DNA of 64,000 nt from Vibrio ouci (GCF_004551525.1 NZ_SATR01000003.1:1-64000), one strand, 5' to 3'; positions 10,112-20,687 are shown, counted from the first letter of the stretch. A program made the numbers and translations. The notes: generated from the sequence alone by a model not told the origin.

Positions 10112-10364
10112 TTGGTGTGGTTGTGCACCAATAGTAAACAAAATCGATTCCATTCAGCCGAGTTTTGCCCTTGATGTCAATGAGGATTTCTCCTTACTCG
10201 GAGGCAGCTTGCGTTTCATCAATAAATTATCTTCGCAAAAGTAGCGAATCAGATCACATATTTCTGGGTTTTTCGCTAGAATCTGGTACATTATGGCCGT
10301 TTTTTTAATCAAATAAGTTTGCCGAGATTTTCGGCGAGCTACTTATATCGAGCGAATCAAATCC

Positions 10365-12194
10365 ATGGCTACTCCACAGATTGATAATTTAAGAAATATC
10401 GCGATCATCGCGCACGTTGACCACGGTAAAACAACACTGGTTGATAAACTACTACAACAATCAGGTACTTTAGAGTCTCGCGGCGAAGCTGAAGAGCGAG
10501 TCATGGACTCAAACGACATCGAAAAAGAGCGTGGTATTACCATTCTTGCTAAGAACACAGCAATTAACTGGAATGATTACCGCATCAACATCGTAGATAC
10601 TCCGGGACACGCGGACTTCGGTGGTGAAGTTGAGCGTATCATGTCTATGGTTGACTCTGTGCTACTTATCGTTGACGCAGTTGATGGTCCAATGCCACAA
10701 ACGCGTTTCGTAACGCAGAAAGCATTTGCTCACGGTCTTAAGCCTATCGTTGTAATCAACAAGATTGACCGCCCTGGCGCTCGTCCTGACTGGGTTATGG
10801 ATCAAGTATTCGACCTATTCGACAACCTAGGTGCAACTGACGAACAGCTAGACTTTAAAGTAGTTTACGCTTCAGCACTAAACGGTTGGGCTTCTCTAGA
10901 AGAAGGCGAAACTGGCGAGAACATGGAACCACTATTCCAAACTATCGTTGATGTTGTTGATGCACCAAATGTTGACCTTGATGGTCCACTACAGATGCAA
11001 GTTTCTCAGCTAGACTACAGCTCTTACGTTGGTGTTATCGGTGTTGCTCGTGTAACTCGTGGTAACGTTAAACCAAACCAACAAGTAACGGTTATCGGCG
11101 CTGACGGTAAGACTCGTAACGGTAAAGTAGGCACAGTAATGGGCTACCTAGGTCTTGAACGTCACGAAGTTGCTGAAGCGAATGCGGGTGACATCATCGC
11201 GATCACAGGTCTTGGTGAGCTGAAAATCTCTGACACTATTTGTGCACAAAACGCTGTAGAAGCACTACCTGCACTGTCTGTAGATGAGCCAACAGTAACA
11301 ATGACGTTCCAAGTAAACACTTCTCCGTTTGCGGGTAAAGAAGGTAAGTTCGTAACGTCTCGTAACATCCTTGAGCGTCTAGAAAAAGAACTTGTTCACA
11401 ACGTAGCACTACGTGTTGAGCAAACAGACGATCCAGACAAATTCCGCGTATCAGGCCGTGGTGAACTTCACCTATCAATCCTGATCGAAAATATGCGCCG
11501 TGAAGGCTTCGAGCTTGCTGTATCTCGTCCAGAAGTAATCATCAAAGAAGAAGATGGTCAACTAATGGAACCGTTTGAAACAGTAACGATTGACGTTCTT
11601 GAAGAGCACCAAGGCGGCATCATGGAAAACATCGGCCTACGTAAAGGTGAGCTGAAAGATATGGCACCAGATGGTAAAGGCCGTGTTCGCATGGACTTCG
11701 ATATGCCTTCTCGTGGTCTTATCGGTTTCCAAACTGAGTTCATGACGCTAACGTCTGGTTCTGGTCTTCTATACCATACGTTTGATCACTACGGTCCACA
11801 CAAAGGTGGCCAGATTGGTCAGCGTATCAACGGTGTTCTAATTGCGAACGCTGCAGGTAAAGCACTGACTAACGCACTGTTTAACCTTCAAGAACGTGGT
11901 CGTCTATTTATCGGTCACGGTGTAGAAGTTTACGAAGGTATGATCATCGGTATTCACAGCCGTGATAACGACCTAACAGTAAACGCACTGAAAGGTAAGC
12001 AGCTAACTAACGTTCGTGCATCAGGTACTGATGACGCACAGGTTCTTACTCCGCCAATCAAGCACACGCTTGAGCAAGCTCTAGAGTTCATCGATGAAGA
12101 CGAACTAGTAGAAGTAACGCCTGAAAGCATCCGTATCCGTAAGAAATTCCTAACGGAAAGCGATCGTAAGCGTGAAGCGCGTAACGCTAAATAA
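10365..12194 (+). CDS. typA: Ribosome-associated GTPase TypA/BipA
   Basis: A translational GTPase that binds the 70S ribosome and supports 50S assembly and growth under stress. Its 609 residues are the standard length. The G domain at 1-200 shows G1 [10 protein letters not shown]3 DTPGHADF and G4 NKIDR. Domain II, EF-G-like domains III and V, and the unique C-terminal domain follow. Codon use is strongly biased, as in highly expressed genes. The ribosome site before ATG 10365 is weak (GAGCG). Confidence 0.98.
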   Translation: MATPQIDNLRNIAIIAHVDHGKTTLVDKLLQQSGTLESRGEAEERVMDSNDIEKERGITILAKNTAINWNDYRINIVDTPGHADFGGEVERIMSMVDSVLLIVDAVDGPMPQTRFVTQKAFAHGLKPIVVINKIDRPGARPDWVMDQVFDLFDNLGATDEQLDFKVVYASALNGWASLEEGETGENMEPLFQTIVDVVDAPNVDLDGPLQMQVSQLDYSSYVGVIGVARVTRGNVKPNQQVTVIGADGKTRNGKVGTVMGYLGLERHEVAEANAGDIIAITGLGELKISDTICAQNAVEALPALSVDEPTVTMTFQVNTSPFAGKEGKFVTSRNILERLEKELVHNVALRVEQTDDPDKFRVSGRGELHLSILIENMRREGFELAVSRPEVIIKEEDGQLMEPFETVTIDVLEEHQGGIMENIGLRKGELKDMAPDGKGRVRMDFDMPSRGLIGFQTEFMTLTSGSGLLYHTFDHYGPHKGGQIGQRINGVLIANAAGKALTNALFNLQERGRLFIGHGVEVYEGMIIGIHSRDNDLTVNALKGKQLTNVRASGTDDAQVLTPPIKHTLEQALEFIDEDELVEVTPESIRIRKKFLTESDRKREARNAK

Positions 12195-12211
12195 TTTTAG
12201 CGCCTAGATAA

Positions 12212-12247
12212 AAAAGCCCCGAGTAGTGATACTGCTCGGGGCTTTTG
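12212..12247 (+). terminator. Terminator between typA and the P-loop ATPase gene
   Basis: AAAAGCCCCGAGTAGT pairs with ACTGCTCGGGGCTTTT with one G-T wobble. T or A runs flank both sides, so it can serve both converging genes. Confidence 0.88.
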
Positions 12248-12268
12248 TTATTTAAGGGACTATTTTTG

Positions 12269-12793
12269 CTAGAGTTCGAGAGCCAGCTCGATAAAGCGAA
12301 CGCGCTCTTCTAGCGACATAAACGGTACTTCAACCACCTCAAAGCCGAGCTGTTGATAAACGTCGACTAAGGCATTGTGAATCGCTATAGCGCCTTCAAA
12401 TGGGTAAGGTCTCACTTCATCTTGAACATAGATGCTGCGCTCTGGGCGACAGAAAAAAGCTTGTCGATGATAGCCTTTGCTTTCAGCCTGGTAGCGAGGT
12501 TCTATTTCTAATCCTGCTTGCTGTAAATAACCACAGATATCAGGAATCGCCCGATCGAGAAACGCCACCTCATGTTGGCTGGCTTGCTGCTTCTGCTCAG
12601 TCATCGCAGCAAGGCATAAGCGAGCAAACCCTGGCAGATCAAGCCAAGGTAAGACGCCGTTAGTCAATTGGCTTTGCTCTTCAATCAACTGACGGGAAGA
12701 TTCAGCAAAGGTCTGATAGCTATTGGCGCTGAGCGCATCGATCAGCGTGGTCTTGCCTGCACCTGGTCCGCCAGTGATGATGATAGGTTGCAT
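12269..12793 (-). CDS. Small P-loop ATPase, AAA_28-like
   Basis: A 174-residue single-domain nucleoside-triphosphate-binding protein. Walker A is at residues 8-16 (GGPGAGKTT), and a Walker B-like stretch (EVAFLDRAIPDI) follows at about 96. The pattern matches the AAA_28/NadR-kinase-like group, whose members may phosphorylate small molecules, but no substrate can be named. It is 9 bases after the DUF2959 lipoprotein gene in the same direction, so the two form a likely operon. Confidence 0.8.
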   Translation of the reverse strand: MQPIIITGGPGAGKTTLIDALSANSYQTFAESSRQLIEEQSQLTNGVLPWLDLPGFARLCLAAMTEQKQQASQHEVAFLDRAIPDICGYLQQAGLEIEPRYQAESKGYHRQAFFCRPERSIYVQDEVRPYPFEGAIAIHNALVDVYQQLGFEVVEVPFMSLEERVRFIELALEL

Positions 12794-12802
12794 TGATTTG
12801 GC

Positions 12803-13444
12803 TTACTTCTGATTTAAGCGATCTAAGAACTTATCAGATTCTGCAATCGCCGCGTTCATCTGCTTAATTGCGTATTGAATGTCTTGCTCAAGGTTAGTGA
12901 ACTCACCTTGAAGTGCGCCAATTGCGCTAGCATTGAGGTTATGCTTCAAGTAGAGCGTATTATCGCGCAAGGTGTTCAATACTGGCGTCATCTTGTCTTC
13001 AGCGCGCTTCATCGCTGATAGCATGGTTTTGTATGAACGCTGCGTCTCTTTTAGCTTTTGCTCGCTCGCACGGCGTAGTGAGCTACTGGTGTAGAGTTCC
13101 AGTTCATCTTGCCACTCGGAAAATAGAGCATCTGAGACATCTTCAATCGCGGCAATACGATCGCTAACGTCTTGGGCTGCTTTCTCACTATCTTGATACT
13201 TGTCGTTGATCTGGTTATAAACCGTTTCAAGTTCACCACCGTCAAAGTTGGTCAGTGCGGAAAGAGCTTCAAGGGCGCTAGTAAATTCTTGCTGTGCGTC
13301 CTGTTGTGACTCTTTGGCGTCCTCAACGCGATCCACCATAATGTCGCGTTTGTGGTAGCCTACTTGTTCCATCGCAGAGTAATAGGCTGATTGACATCCT
13401 GTCAGGGTGAAAATAGACAATACAATAGCCAGTAAGTACGGCAT
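12803..13444 (-). CDS. DUF2959 lipoprotein
   Basis: A protein of 213 residues with a lipoprotein signal peptide: hydrophobic segment 3-13, then lipobox LTGC with Cys17. The mature part is highly charged and almost wholly helical, with long coiled-coil stretches (about 40-130 and 130-210), as in the DUF2959 family. Its function is unknown. It is probably anchored in the outer membrane, since Gln rather than Asp follows the Cys. It is divergent from yihY with a 35-base gap and precedes the P-loop ATPase gene. Confidence 0.85.
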   Translation of the reverse strand: MPYLLAIVLSIFTLTGCQSAYYSAMEQVGYHKRDIMVDRVEDAKESQQDAQQEFTSALEALSALTNFDGGELETVYNQINDKYQDSEKAAQDVSDRIAAIEDVSDALFSEWQDELELYTSSSLRRASEQKLKETQRSYKTMLSAMKRAEDKMTPVLNTLRDNTLYLKHNLNASAIGALQGEFTNLEQDIQYAIKQMNAAIAESDKFLDRLNQK

Positions 13445-13479
13445 GATGGGTTCCTTTCCTTTAGAATTAGAATGTTAGG

Positions 13480-14424
13480 ATGACTGAGTTGATAGGGAGA
13501 TACAAGTTGAAAATCGAGTCATTGGTCAAACAGAGTCTGTTATTTGGGCGCTATCTATTGAGCCGAATGGGCCATGATAGAGTCAACGTAAATGCTGGCT
13601 ATCTGGCCTACATCACTTTGCTCTCGATTGTCCCAATGCTGACGGTTTTACTGTCGGTGCTGTCTTCATTTGCCATTTTTGAAAATGCCGGCGATGCAAT
13701 TCAAGATTTTGTCATTACTCATTTTGTGCCAGCGGCGGGAGATGCGGTAAAAGGGGCGTTGCTCGAGTTTGTCTCCAACACCGGCAAAATGAGCGCTGTT
13801 GGTGGTGGTTTTCTTTTTGTTGCTGCGCTGATGTTGATCTCCAACATCGATAAAAACCTCAACTATATTTGGCGGGTTCAGCAAAAACGCCGCGCGGTAT
13901 TTTCCTTTTCGATGTATTGGATGGTGTTAACGCTCGGCCCAATTCTAGTGGGTGCGAGTATTGCGGCCACCTCGTATGTTACATCACTAAAAATTCTCGA
14001 GAGCGAAGCGGTGTCTGGGGTATATAACCTGCTGCTACGCTGGCTACCATTTTTGTTGTCACTGTTTGCGTTTGTCGGGCTATACCTGTTGGTGCCAAAT
14101 AAAAAGGTGCGCATTTCGCATGCCTTAATTGGTGCGATTGTCGCAGCGCTGTTATTCGAAGCAAGTAAGAAAGGCTTCGCTGCCTACATTACTCAGTTCC
14201 CATCTTATCAATTGATTTACGGTGCCTTAGCGGCGATTCCAATCTTATTTGTGTGGGTCTATCTATGTTGGTTGATTGTGCTGGTGGGGGCTGAAGTCAC
14301 GGCTGCGCTGGGGGAAAGGGAACAGTGGTGCGAGTGCGAAGAAATGGTACACTCTGCGGAAAGTTTAACAACACAGCAAGTAGAAGGAAAAGGCAGTGAT
14401 CGCACTGATTCAGAGAGTAAGTGA
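13480..14424 (+). CDS. yihY: YihY/BrkB-family inner membrane protein
   Basis: A polytopic inner-membrane protein of the UPF0761/virulence-factor BrkB family, 314 residues with about six membrane segments between residues 40 and 275. Family motifs include the segment around [15 protein letters not shown] and [12 protein letters not shown]. The biochemical function is not settled. The start is uncertain: ATG 13480 has only AGG close to it, while TTG 13507 has GGGAGA at a good distance and would remove nine residues. The order yihY-dtd-yiiD is the same as in E. coli. The end overlaps dtd by 29 bases. Confidence 0.88.
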   Translation: MTELIGRYKLKIESLVKQSLLFGRYLLSRMGHDRVNVNAGYLAYITLLSIVPMLTVLLSVLSSFAIFENAGDAIQDFVITHFVPAAGDAVKGALLEFVSNTGKMSAVGGGFLFVAALMLISNIDKNLNYIWRVQQKRRAVFSFSMYWMVLTLGPILVGASIAATSYVTSLKILESEAVSGVYNLLLRWLPFLLSLFAFVGLYLLVPNKKVRISHALIGAIVAALLFEASKKGFAAYITQFPSYQLIYGALAAIPILFVWVYLCWLIVLVGAEVTAALGEREQWCECEEMVHSAESLTTQQVEGKGSDRTDSESK

Positions 14425-14830
14425 AGCAGCAGTTCGTGTAGATGGTGAAGTGGTTGGCGAGATCGACCAAGGTCTACTGGTACTGTTGGGCGTTGAGAAG
14501 GACGATGATGAAGCGAAAGCAAAGCGTCTGATGGAACGTGTCACTACTTATCGTGTATTCGGTGATGAAGAAGGCAAGATGAACCTCAACGTTAAACAGG
14601 TTGAAGGGAAAGTGCTGGTTGTCTCTCAATTTACGCTGCCAGCGGATACTAAGAAAGGTACGCGCGCAGGGTTCTCTCGTGGCGCCCATCCGGCGGATGC
14701 TGAGCGCTTATATGAGTACTTTGCTGACCGTTGTGCTGAAGTGTTACCGACTCAACGTGGCCGCTTTGCCGCGGATATGAAAGTCTCTTTGGTCAATGAT
14801 GGCCCCGTGACCTTCTGGTTGCAAGTATAA
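14396..14830 (+). CDS. dtd: D-aminoacyl-tRNA deacylase
   Basis: Removes D-amino acids, and glycine mischarged on tRNA-Ala, from tRNA. Its 144 residues are the normal length. The signature SQFTL (about 77-81) and the cross-subunit NDGPVT motif near the end (about 135-140) are intact. The start is GTG 14396 with AAGGAAAAGG upstream, inside the end of yihY. This suggests translational coupling. Confidence 0.96.
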   Translation: MIALIQRVSEAAVRVDGEVVGEIDQGLLVLLGVEKDDDEAKAKRLMERVTTYRVFGDEEGKMNLNVKQVEGKVLVVSQFTLPADTKKGTRAGFSRGAHPADAERLYEYFADRCAEVLPTQRGRFAADMKVSLVNDGPVTFWLQV

Positions 14831-14876
14831 TTACAAGGCTAGTAGAGAGGTTCACACCTCTAGAAAAAGGATTTAC

Positions 14877-15812
14877 ATGTTTAAGCTGATTACGCCGAAG
14901 ACAGAAAAACAACTCAACAAGTACTATCACTTCCGTTGGCAAATGCTGAGGGAGCCGTGGCGCATGCCGATCGGCTCAGAGCGTGATGAGTACGATCCGA
15001 TGGGGCTGCATCGGATGATTGTTGATGGACGCGGCCGACCAATGGCGATAGGTCGCTTATACATTACCCCTGACAGTGAAGGCCAAATCCGTTTTATGGC
15101 GGTAAAAGGTAACCGACGCAGTAAGGGTATGGGATCATTAGTGCTTGTTGCGCTCGAGTCGTTAGCTCGTCAAGAAGGTGCTAAGCGCTTGGTGTGTAAC
15201 GCCCGTGAGGACGCGATTTCATTTTATGAGAAGAATGGTTTTGAGCGTCGCGGCGAATTAACCGATGAACGTGGCCCAGTAAGACACCAGCAGATGGTCA
15301 AGCAACTTGACCCAATGGCCAATGTACTGCGCAAACCTGAGTGGTGTACCGAGCTACAAGAGCGTTGGGAGCATCAAATTCCTATCAGTGACAAGATGGG
15401 GATTAAGATTAACCAGTATACCGGTTATCAATTTGAGTGCTGTGCACAGCTCAATCCCAACCTCAATCCACACAATACTATGTTTGCCGGCTCTGCTTTC
15501 ACCCTTGCTACGTTAACGGGTTGGGGGATGACTTGGCTATTGATGAAAGAGCGTAACCTAAGTGGTGATATTGTATTGGCAGATAGCCAGATTCGTTATC
15601 GCCAACCGGTTACCCAAAACCCAGTTGCATCGACCTCTTTAGACGGTATCAGTGGTGACTTGGATCGCTTAGCATCGGGGCGTAAAGCACGGATTGTTAT
15701 CCATGTAACCATCTACAGTGGCGATCAAGCTGCGGTCGAGTTTATCGGCACTTATATGCTGATCCCAGATTATAAAGTGGTACTCGGTCCTGACTCGGGC
15801 TCAGAATCCTGA
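14877..15812 (+). CDS. fabY: FabY/YiiD: GNAT acetyltransferase fused to a hotdog thioesterase domain
   Basis: A two-domain protein of 311 residues. The N-terminal GNAT domain (about 1-150) shows the acetyl-CoA loop near KGNRRSKGMGSLV. The C-terminal YiiD-type hotdog domain (about 165-305) includes NPHNTMFAGSAFTLATLTGWG. The E. coli homologue has been linked to the start of fatty acid synthesis. It follows dtd after 46 bases and has its own ribosome site (AAAAAGG). Its last 43 bases lie inside the convergent AsmA-like gene, with no terminator between them. Confidence 0.88.
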   Translation: MFKLITPKTEKQLNKYYHFRWQMLREPWRMPIGSERDEYDPMGLHRMIVDGRGRPMAIGRLYITPDSEGQIRFMAVKGNRRSKGMGSLVLVALESLARQEGAKRLVCNAREDAISFYEKNGFERRGELTDERGPVRHQQMVKQLDPMANVLRKPEWCTELQERWEHQIPISDKMGIKINQYTGYQFECCAQLNPNLNPHNTMFAGSAFTLATLTGWGMTWLLMKERNLSGDIVLADSQIRYRQPVTQNPVASTSLDGISGDLDRLASGRKARIVIHVTIYSGDQAAVEFIGTYMLIPDYKVVLGPDSGSES

Positions 15813-17740
15813 TCATCCTCTACCTGTGGCGCTTTAGGCTCAGTATGCTTTGGAGTGTCACAGGTTTCTTTAATCACATTTTCCCCATTAATTAGATCGG
15901 ACCAAAGTTGTAAGCAAGGTTGCTCAGATTTGAGTAGCAGAGTCGCAAACTGAGGCTTGGTTAGATCCATTTCCCCAGCGAGTTGGGTTGCCCCTTTGCT
16001 TGAGTGAACGGCAATACGTCCGCGATCTGCTTTGATTTGAATCTCATCAAGGTCAAGCTTTTGCTTATAGCTCTGCTCTCCATCGATGCTTTTCGCTTCA
16101 AGACTTGCTTGGCGCAGGTAGGCGGTTACCTTTCCAGAAAAGCTGTGTGACAGCATCGAGTAGTCGCCAGATAAACCATTTAACTCAACTTCAACTTCGG
16201 CCGCGCCAGAAAGTGCAAAAGGTAAATAGTGTTGCAGGTGGTATTGGTCGAGGGGAAGACCATCGGCATGAATGGAAAATTGCCAAGGCGCACTGACACT
16301 GTTTCTATCCCATGTCCCATTCGCTTCAATATAGCCCTGCTCTAGGGGTATAAAGGCGCGCTCCAAGGTTAACTTACGTTGGTTGGCAAAAGCACTCACA
16401 TGCGCTTGAGTGGTTAACAGTTTATCAATACTGGCTGAATTAGCGCTAAGTTCTAACCGCCCCTCGAATAAGCCCAATTCATTTTGCTCGATTAGCGTAA
16501 GGTCACTTCCTTCTATGGTCAGCCCAGAGACTTGCCAATAAGGTTTATGTTCAACTTGAATCAATTGAGTGTTGTTGACCTCTAGAGAAGCAATAGAAAG
16601 GCGCTGTAATGGAGAGAGTATCTCGCGGATAGTAGGAGCTAGCTGCTCAGTATCTTCTAACCATTTCACACCGGTAATCAATAATTGGTCGAGTGCGACC
16701 TGCTTCGGTGTCAGCTTACCTTGTAGCTGCACTCGTCCTTGCTTGAAGTCACTGTCGAACTCATCGATGCTAATTTGATCATGAGTTAAGGTCACTTTTG
16801 CTCGCGGAGAAAACACCGCTAAGCTCGGATGGCGAATACTGTCAGCATTAAACGAGGCATAACCTTGCTGTTGTTGCCATAACGGCTTATCGAGTGAGAG
16901 AGCTTCAATCGAGGCATCGAGATGTTTGAATTGCCACAAACCGTAAGAAAACGAGCTATTGAGAATATCGAGACTATTGATGTGATAGATCGGCAGATTG
17001 AAGTTAGCCAATGTGGTGAGCAAGGGGCTGATTTGCTGCGACTCGGAGAGCGATAGCTTGTCAATCGTGAAATTAATCAGTGACCAGCCTTGTGGATATT
17101 GCTCTGCTTGGCCTGAGATGTTCGCGCCGCGCCAATTGAAGGAGCTGCCAAAGATGGTGCTGTCTTGATTCTGGTAGCGCATATCCACTAAGAGATTGTC
17201 TAATGCTTCGCCATGCATGTAGAGCTGCTGCGCGGATAGTTGAATATCTCCGAAAGGTAGTTGTTGATCTTCAGTTTGCCACTTTGGTTGCTCGATTTGG
17301 AGATTGACGCCGCGTGCTGACCAGCGCGGACCACTAATATCGGTCTCTTTTAGTGCTAGCTGGTGGAGGCTCAACTGTGACAGTAGTGCCGATTGGTTAT
17401 GTTTGAGGTTGAGAGTTGCGCCCTCAATCAATATTGAGTCAAAGGCGAGCTTACCGTTTTGCCAAGGTTGTTGGCTTAGCCATAAGGTCAGTTTAGGCAA
17501 CGATGTACTCGCTTCATCTTGGCCGATAACAACATCTTCAAGGGTTATTTGCAGCGGAGGCGTATAACTCGCTTTGTTGGCTGTCACTTGGTATGGGGTG
17601 AGCTGATTAAGCAGCGTATTGACGACTTGTGTAGCGTAGCGCGTCTGCATCACCGTATACAGGCCAACAGTAGCCAGAGCGATAATGCCGACAATAATCA
17701 GCGTGAGCAGCAAGAGTGCTTTCTTCACAGTAACCCACAT
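15770..17740 (-). CDS. AsmA-family protein
   Basis: An inner-membrane-anchored periplasmic protein of the AsmA/TamB-like family, thought to help move phospholipids or support outer-membrane assembly. From ATG 17740 it has 656 residues: one N-terminal membrane helix (about 7-29), an AsmA N-domain (RYATQVVNTLLNQL onward), then many beta-strand repeats and a low-complexity acidic tail. The start is uncertain: the frame stays open to 17794 and another ATG is at 17782. None has a clear ribosome site. The 3' end overlaps fabY by 43 bases. Confidence 0.85.
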   Translation of the reverse strand: MWVTVKKALLLLTLIIVGIIALATVGLYTVMQTRYATQVVNTLLNQLTPYQVTANKASYTPPLQITLEDVVIGQDEASTSLPKLTLWLSQQPWQNGKLAFDSILIEGATLNLKHNQSALLSQLSLHQLALKETDISGPRWSARGVNLQIEQPKWQTEDQQLPFGDIQLSAQQLYMHGEALDNLLVDMRYQNQDSTIFGSSFNWRGANISGQAEQYPQGWSLINFTIDKLSLSESQQISPLLTTLANFNLPIYHINSLDILNSSFSYGLWQFKHLDASIEALSLDKPLWQQQQGYASFNADSIRHPSLAVFSPRAKVTLTHDQISIDEFDSDFKQGRVQLQGKLTPKQVALDQLLITGVKWLEDTEQLAPTIREILSPLQRLSIASLEVNNTQLIQVEHKPYWQVSGLTIEGSDLTLIEQNELGLFEGRLELSANSASIDKLLTTQAHVSAFANQRKLTLERAFIPLEQGYIEANGTWDRNSVSAPWQFSIHADGLPLDQYHLQHYLPFALSGAAEVEVELNGLSGDYSMLSHSFSGKVTAYLRQASLEAKSIDGEQSYKQKLDLDEIQIKADRGRIAVHSSKGATQLAGEMDLTKPQFATLLLKSEQPCLQLWSDLINGENVIKETCDTPKHTEPKAPQVEDDQDSEPESGPSTTL

Positions 17741-17792
17741 TCCTATAGTGAACAGTGTTACTAGCTTGGAACACTTTTTCATTACAAGCAAC

Positions 17793-17817
17793 AAAAAGCC
17801 CCTCGAAAGAGGGGCTT
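17793..17817 (-). terminator. Terminator of pckA
   Basis: AAGCCCCTC pairs with GAGGGGCTT across GAAA and is followed on the minus strand by TTT. It lies about 26 bases after the pckA stop. Confidence 0.85.
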
Positions 17818-17842
17818 AGCTAAACATTTACCGTCGATATCA

Positions 17843-19474
17843 CTAATCTAGCTGAGGACCTGCTGCAACCAGTGATTTACCTTCGTCATTGTCAGTGTAC
17901 TTATCAAAGTTGTTGATAAAGCGGCTTGCGAGATCTTTCGCCTTGCTTTCCCACTGTAGCGGGTCAGTGTAGGTATCACGTGGATCTAAGATGCTAGAGT
18001 CAACATCATGCAGCGCCGTTGGTACTTCAAGATTGAAGATAGGAATGTGTTTGGTTTCAGCTTGCTCGATTGAACCATCTAGGATCGCATCGATGATGCC
18101 GCGCGTATCTTGGATTGAAATACGTTTACCGCTGCCATTCCAGCCAGTGTTTACTAGGTAAGCTTCTGCACCAGCGGCTTCCATACGTTTCACCAGTACT
18201 TCTGCGTACTTCGTTGGGTGTAGCGTTAAGAACGCTGCGCCAAAACAAGCAGAGAAGGTTGGCGTTGGCTCTGTAATACCACGCTCAGTACCTGCTAGTT
18301 TAGCGGTAAAGCCAGATAGGAAGTGGTACTTAGTTTGCTCAGGCGTTAGCTTAGATACCGGTGGTAGAACGCCAAATGCATCAGCAGAAAGGAAGATCAC
18401 CTTGTTGGCATGACCAGCCTTTGATACTGGCTTAACGATGTTTTCAATATGCTCGATTGGGTAAGAAACACGGGTGTTTTCAGTTTTTGAACCGTCATCG
18501 AAGTCGATTGAACCGTCAGGGCGAACCGTTACGTTCTCTAGTAGTGCATCACGACGAATTGCGTTGTAGATGTCTGGCTCAGCTTCTTTTGACAGCTTGA
18601 TGGTTTTCGCGTAACAACCGCCTTCAAAGTTGAACACGCCGTCGTCATCCCAGCCGTGCTCATCATCGCCGATAAGCTCGCGTTTAGGATCGGTCGATAG
18701 CGTAGTCTTACCTGTGCCAGAAAGGCCAAAGAAGATTGCCACATCACCGTTTTCTTTACACTTGTTGGCACTACAGTGCATAGAAGCAATGTCTTTCAGA
18801 GGAAGGAAGTAGTTCATCATTGCGAACATGCCTTTCTTCATCTCACCGCCGTACCAAGTGCCGCCAATCAATTGCATGCGTTCAGTAAGGTTAAATACAG
18901 TGAAGTTTTCCGAGTTTAGGTCGTGCTCTTCCCATTTCTGGTTAGTACACTTAGCACCGTTCATTACCACGAAGTCAGGTTCGAAAGTCGTTAGCTCTTC
19001 TTCGCTTGGGCGAATGAACATGTTTTTCACAAAGTGCGCTTGCCACGCCACTTCAGTGATCACACGAATGCTAAGACGAGTATCAGGGTTTGCCCCACAG
19101 TAACCGTCGATAACAAATACACGTTTAGCTGAAAGTTGCTCTGTTACTTGCGCCTTCAGATCATTCCATACAGCTTGGTCGATAGGTTTGTTATCGTTTT
19201 TCACTGTATCCGACGTCCACCACATATGTTCTTCAGTGGTTGCGTCTTTAACGATGTATTTATCTTTTGGTGAGCGACCAGTAAAAATACCGGTATCAAC
19301 TGCGACAGCACCTAGCTCAGTTACGACGCCTTTTTCGTAGCCTTCCAGATCAGCGCGAGTCTCTTCTTCGAACAACATTTCGTAGCTAGGGTTACGAATA
19401 ACCTCTTTTACGTTATGAAGCCCGTGTTTGGTAAGATCAATTGTTGCAGCCTTAGTATGTTCCATAACGGTCAT
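17843..19474 (-). CDS. pckA: Phosphoenolpyruvate carboxykinase (ATP)
   Basis: Converts oxaloacetate and ATP to phosphoenolpyruvate, CO2 and ADP, the first committed step of gluconeogenesis. Its 543 residues are near the family norm. The kinase-1a P-loop GLSGTGKTT, the metal-binding [18 protein letters not shown], the substrate-binding FTGRSPKDK, and the adenine-binding region near [16 protein letters not shown] are all visible. The start ATG 19474 follows AAGGAGC. Upstream is a 337-base control region with a 16-bp perfect palindrome. Confidence 0.98.
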   Translation of the reverse strand: MTVMEHTKAATIDLTKHGLHNVKEVIRNPSYEMLFEEETRADLEGYEKGVVTELGAVAVDTGIFTGRSPKDKYIVKDATTEEHMWWTSDTVKNDNKPIDQAVWNDLKAQVTEQLSAKRVFVIDGYCGANPDTRLSIRVITEVAWQAHFVKNMFIRPSEEELTTFEPDFVVMNGAKCTNQKWEEHDLNSENFTVFNLTERMQLIGGTWYGGEMKKGMFAMMNYFLPLKDIASMHCSANKCKENGDVAIFFGLSGTGKTTLSTDPKRELIGDDEHGWDDDGVFNFEGGCYAKTIKLSKEAEPDIYNAIRRDALLENVTVRPDGSIDFDDGSKTENTRVSYPIEHIENIVKPVSKAGHANKVIFLSADAFGVLPPVSKLTPEQTKYHFLSGFTAKLAGTERGITEPTPTFSACFGAAFLTLHPTKYAEVLVKRMEAAGAEAYLVNTGWNGSGKRISIQDTRGIIDAILDGSIEQAETKHIPIFNLEVPTALHDVDSSILDPRDTYTDPLQWESKAKDLASRFINNFDKYTDNDEGKSLVAAGPQLD

Positions 19475-19811
19475 AGGTGCTCCTTATCGGAATATTTTGT
19501 AGGGATTTTGTAATAATTTTTTAATTTTTATCTGCTCACCATGCTAGCAATGGGCCTCTTAGAAAACAGGGATATAGCTCAAAAATTATCCGTAATTTTC
19601 TTGGGGTTTTAAGCGACTCATCACATATTGGTACGGTTAGTTTATCGTGTGCGCAAAGCTTTGCGCTAGGGCAAAAGTATTATTATTTGTCTAAAATTAA
19701 CAGGTTGTTTTATTACGGGGGAGGCTAGGTAATACGGGGCTTTGATCACAAAAAGGCCAGCGTGTGCTGGCCTTTTGAAAGGTAAATTACAGGCTTGCTA
19801 TGCCATAAAAA
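19475..19811. other. Intergenic region upstream of pckA
   Basis: This region holds the hslO terminator (19751-19776), the perfect palindrome GCGCAAAGCTTTGCGC (19651-19666), and the inverted repeat AAAATTA/TAATTTT around TCCG at about 19582-19599. The palindrome may be a regulator site for pckA. No gene is visible. Confidence 0.55.
19751..19776 (-). terminator. Terminator of hslO
   Basis: The perfect 11-bp stem AAAAGGCCAGC/GCTGGCCTTTT has a GTGT loop and a T run on the minus strand. It lies about 36 bases after the hslO stop. Confidence 0.88.
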
Positions 19812-20687
19812 TTAATGCAGCTTATTTTCGCCTGAAGTTGCGTGTGAAAACAGCTCTTCTACGTCCGCCGAGTTGAACGAATAGTTCGTGCCGCAGTAAT
19901 CACAATGTAAAGAAATTGAACCAATCTCTGCCAAAATGTCATTTACTTCCGCGCGATCGATAGTCACGATTGCTGCGCCACTACGCTCACGAGAACAGCC
20001 ACAGAAGAACTCAACAGGTTGAGGATCAAACAGGCGTACTTTTTCTTGGTTGTAGAGACGGTAAAGTAGTTTGCTTGCTTCTAAGCTAAACAGCTCTTCA
20101 TTTTTAACCGTATTGGTCAGCTGTTCTAGGTGCTCAAAATCATCTGGTGAACCAGTGCCATCAGGAACCACTTGAATCAGCATACCAGCAGCGTGAACTT
20201 TGCCTTCGTGCTCACCAGTACGTAGCCATAGGCGAGTTTTAAGCTGTTCAGAGTTAGCGAAGTAGCCCTCTAGAACCTCAGCTAAGTTATCGCCTTCCAG
20301 TGCAACGATACCTTGGTAACGTTCGCCTTTCTTAGGATCGATAGTGATCACTAAGTAGCCTTTACCCATCATGTCGTGGATTGTCGCGTCATCGGCGATG
20401 TCACCCTCAAAACGAGCAACACCACGGATCTTCTGGTCGTGATCGCCATTAATTACCGCGAGAGATACCGGGCCATCACCTTGCAGCTGCATAGTGATCG
20501 AACCTTCGAACTTTAATGTCGCGGTTAGTAGAGTTGTTGATACCAATAGCTCACCTAGCAGCTTCTGTAGTGCTGCAGGGTATTCCTTGCTTGAAATAAT
20601 TTGCTGGTAAGCTTCATCCAACTGTACCAACTCACCACGTACTGAAAGGTCTTCAAATAAGTAGCGATTCAAAACATTGCTTGCCAT
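19812..20687 (-). CDS. hslO: Redox-regulated chaperone Hsp33
   Basis: A cytosolic holdase chaperone that is switched on by oxidation together with unfolding. Its 291 residues are the usual length. The four zinc-binding cysteines sit at the C terminus in the expected spacing: CGC in [11 protein letters not shown], and CDYC in [13 protein letters not shown]. It follows hslR by 29 bases in the same direction, as in E. coli. Confidence 0.97.
   Translation of the reverse strand: MASNVLNRYLFEDLSVRGELVQLDEAYQQIISSKEYPAALQKLLGELLVSTTLLTATLKFEGSITMQLQGDGPVSLAVINGDHDQKIRGVARFEGDIADDATIHDMMGKGYLVITIDPKKGERYQGIVALEGDNLAEVLEGYFANSEQLKTRLWLRTGEHEGKVHAAGMLIQVVPDGTGSPDDFEHLEQLTNTVKNEELFSLEASKLLYRLYNQEKVRLFDPQPVEFFCGCSRERSGAAIVTIDRAEVNDILAEIGSISLHCDYCGTNYSFNSADVEELFSHATSGENKLH

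Larger units (their letters stand above)
9890..10364. other. Intergenic control region between glnA and typA
   Basis: A 475-base divergent region. The glnA side carries a sigma-54 promoter and an NtrC site, listed separately. Around the NtrC site there are extra half-sites: TGGTGCA at 10061, TGCACCA at 10074 and TGCACCA at 10124. The typA side has a possible extended -10 (TGGTACATT near 10285). Upstream of it is an imperfect CRP-like half site (AGATCACA near 10252). A small hairpin GCCGA/TCGGC lies near 10321 in the typA leader. No gene is visible. Confidence 0.6.
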
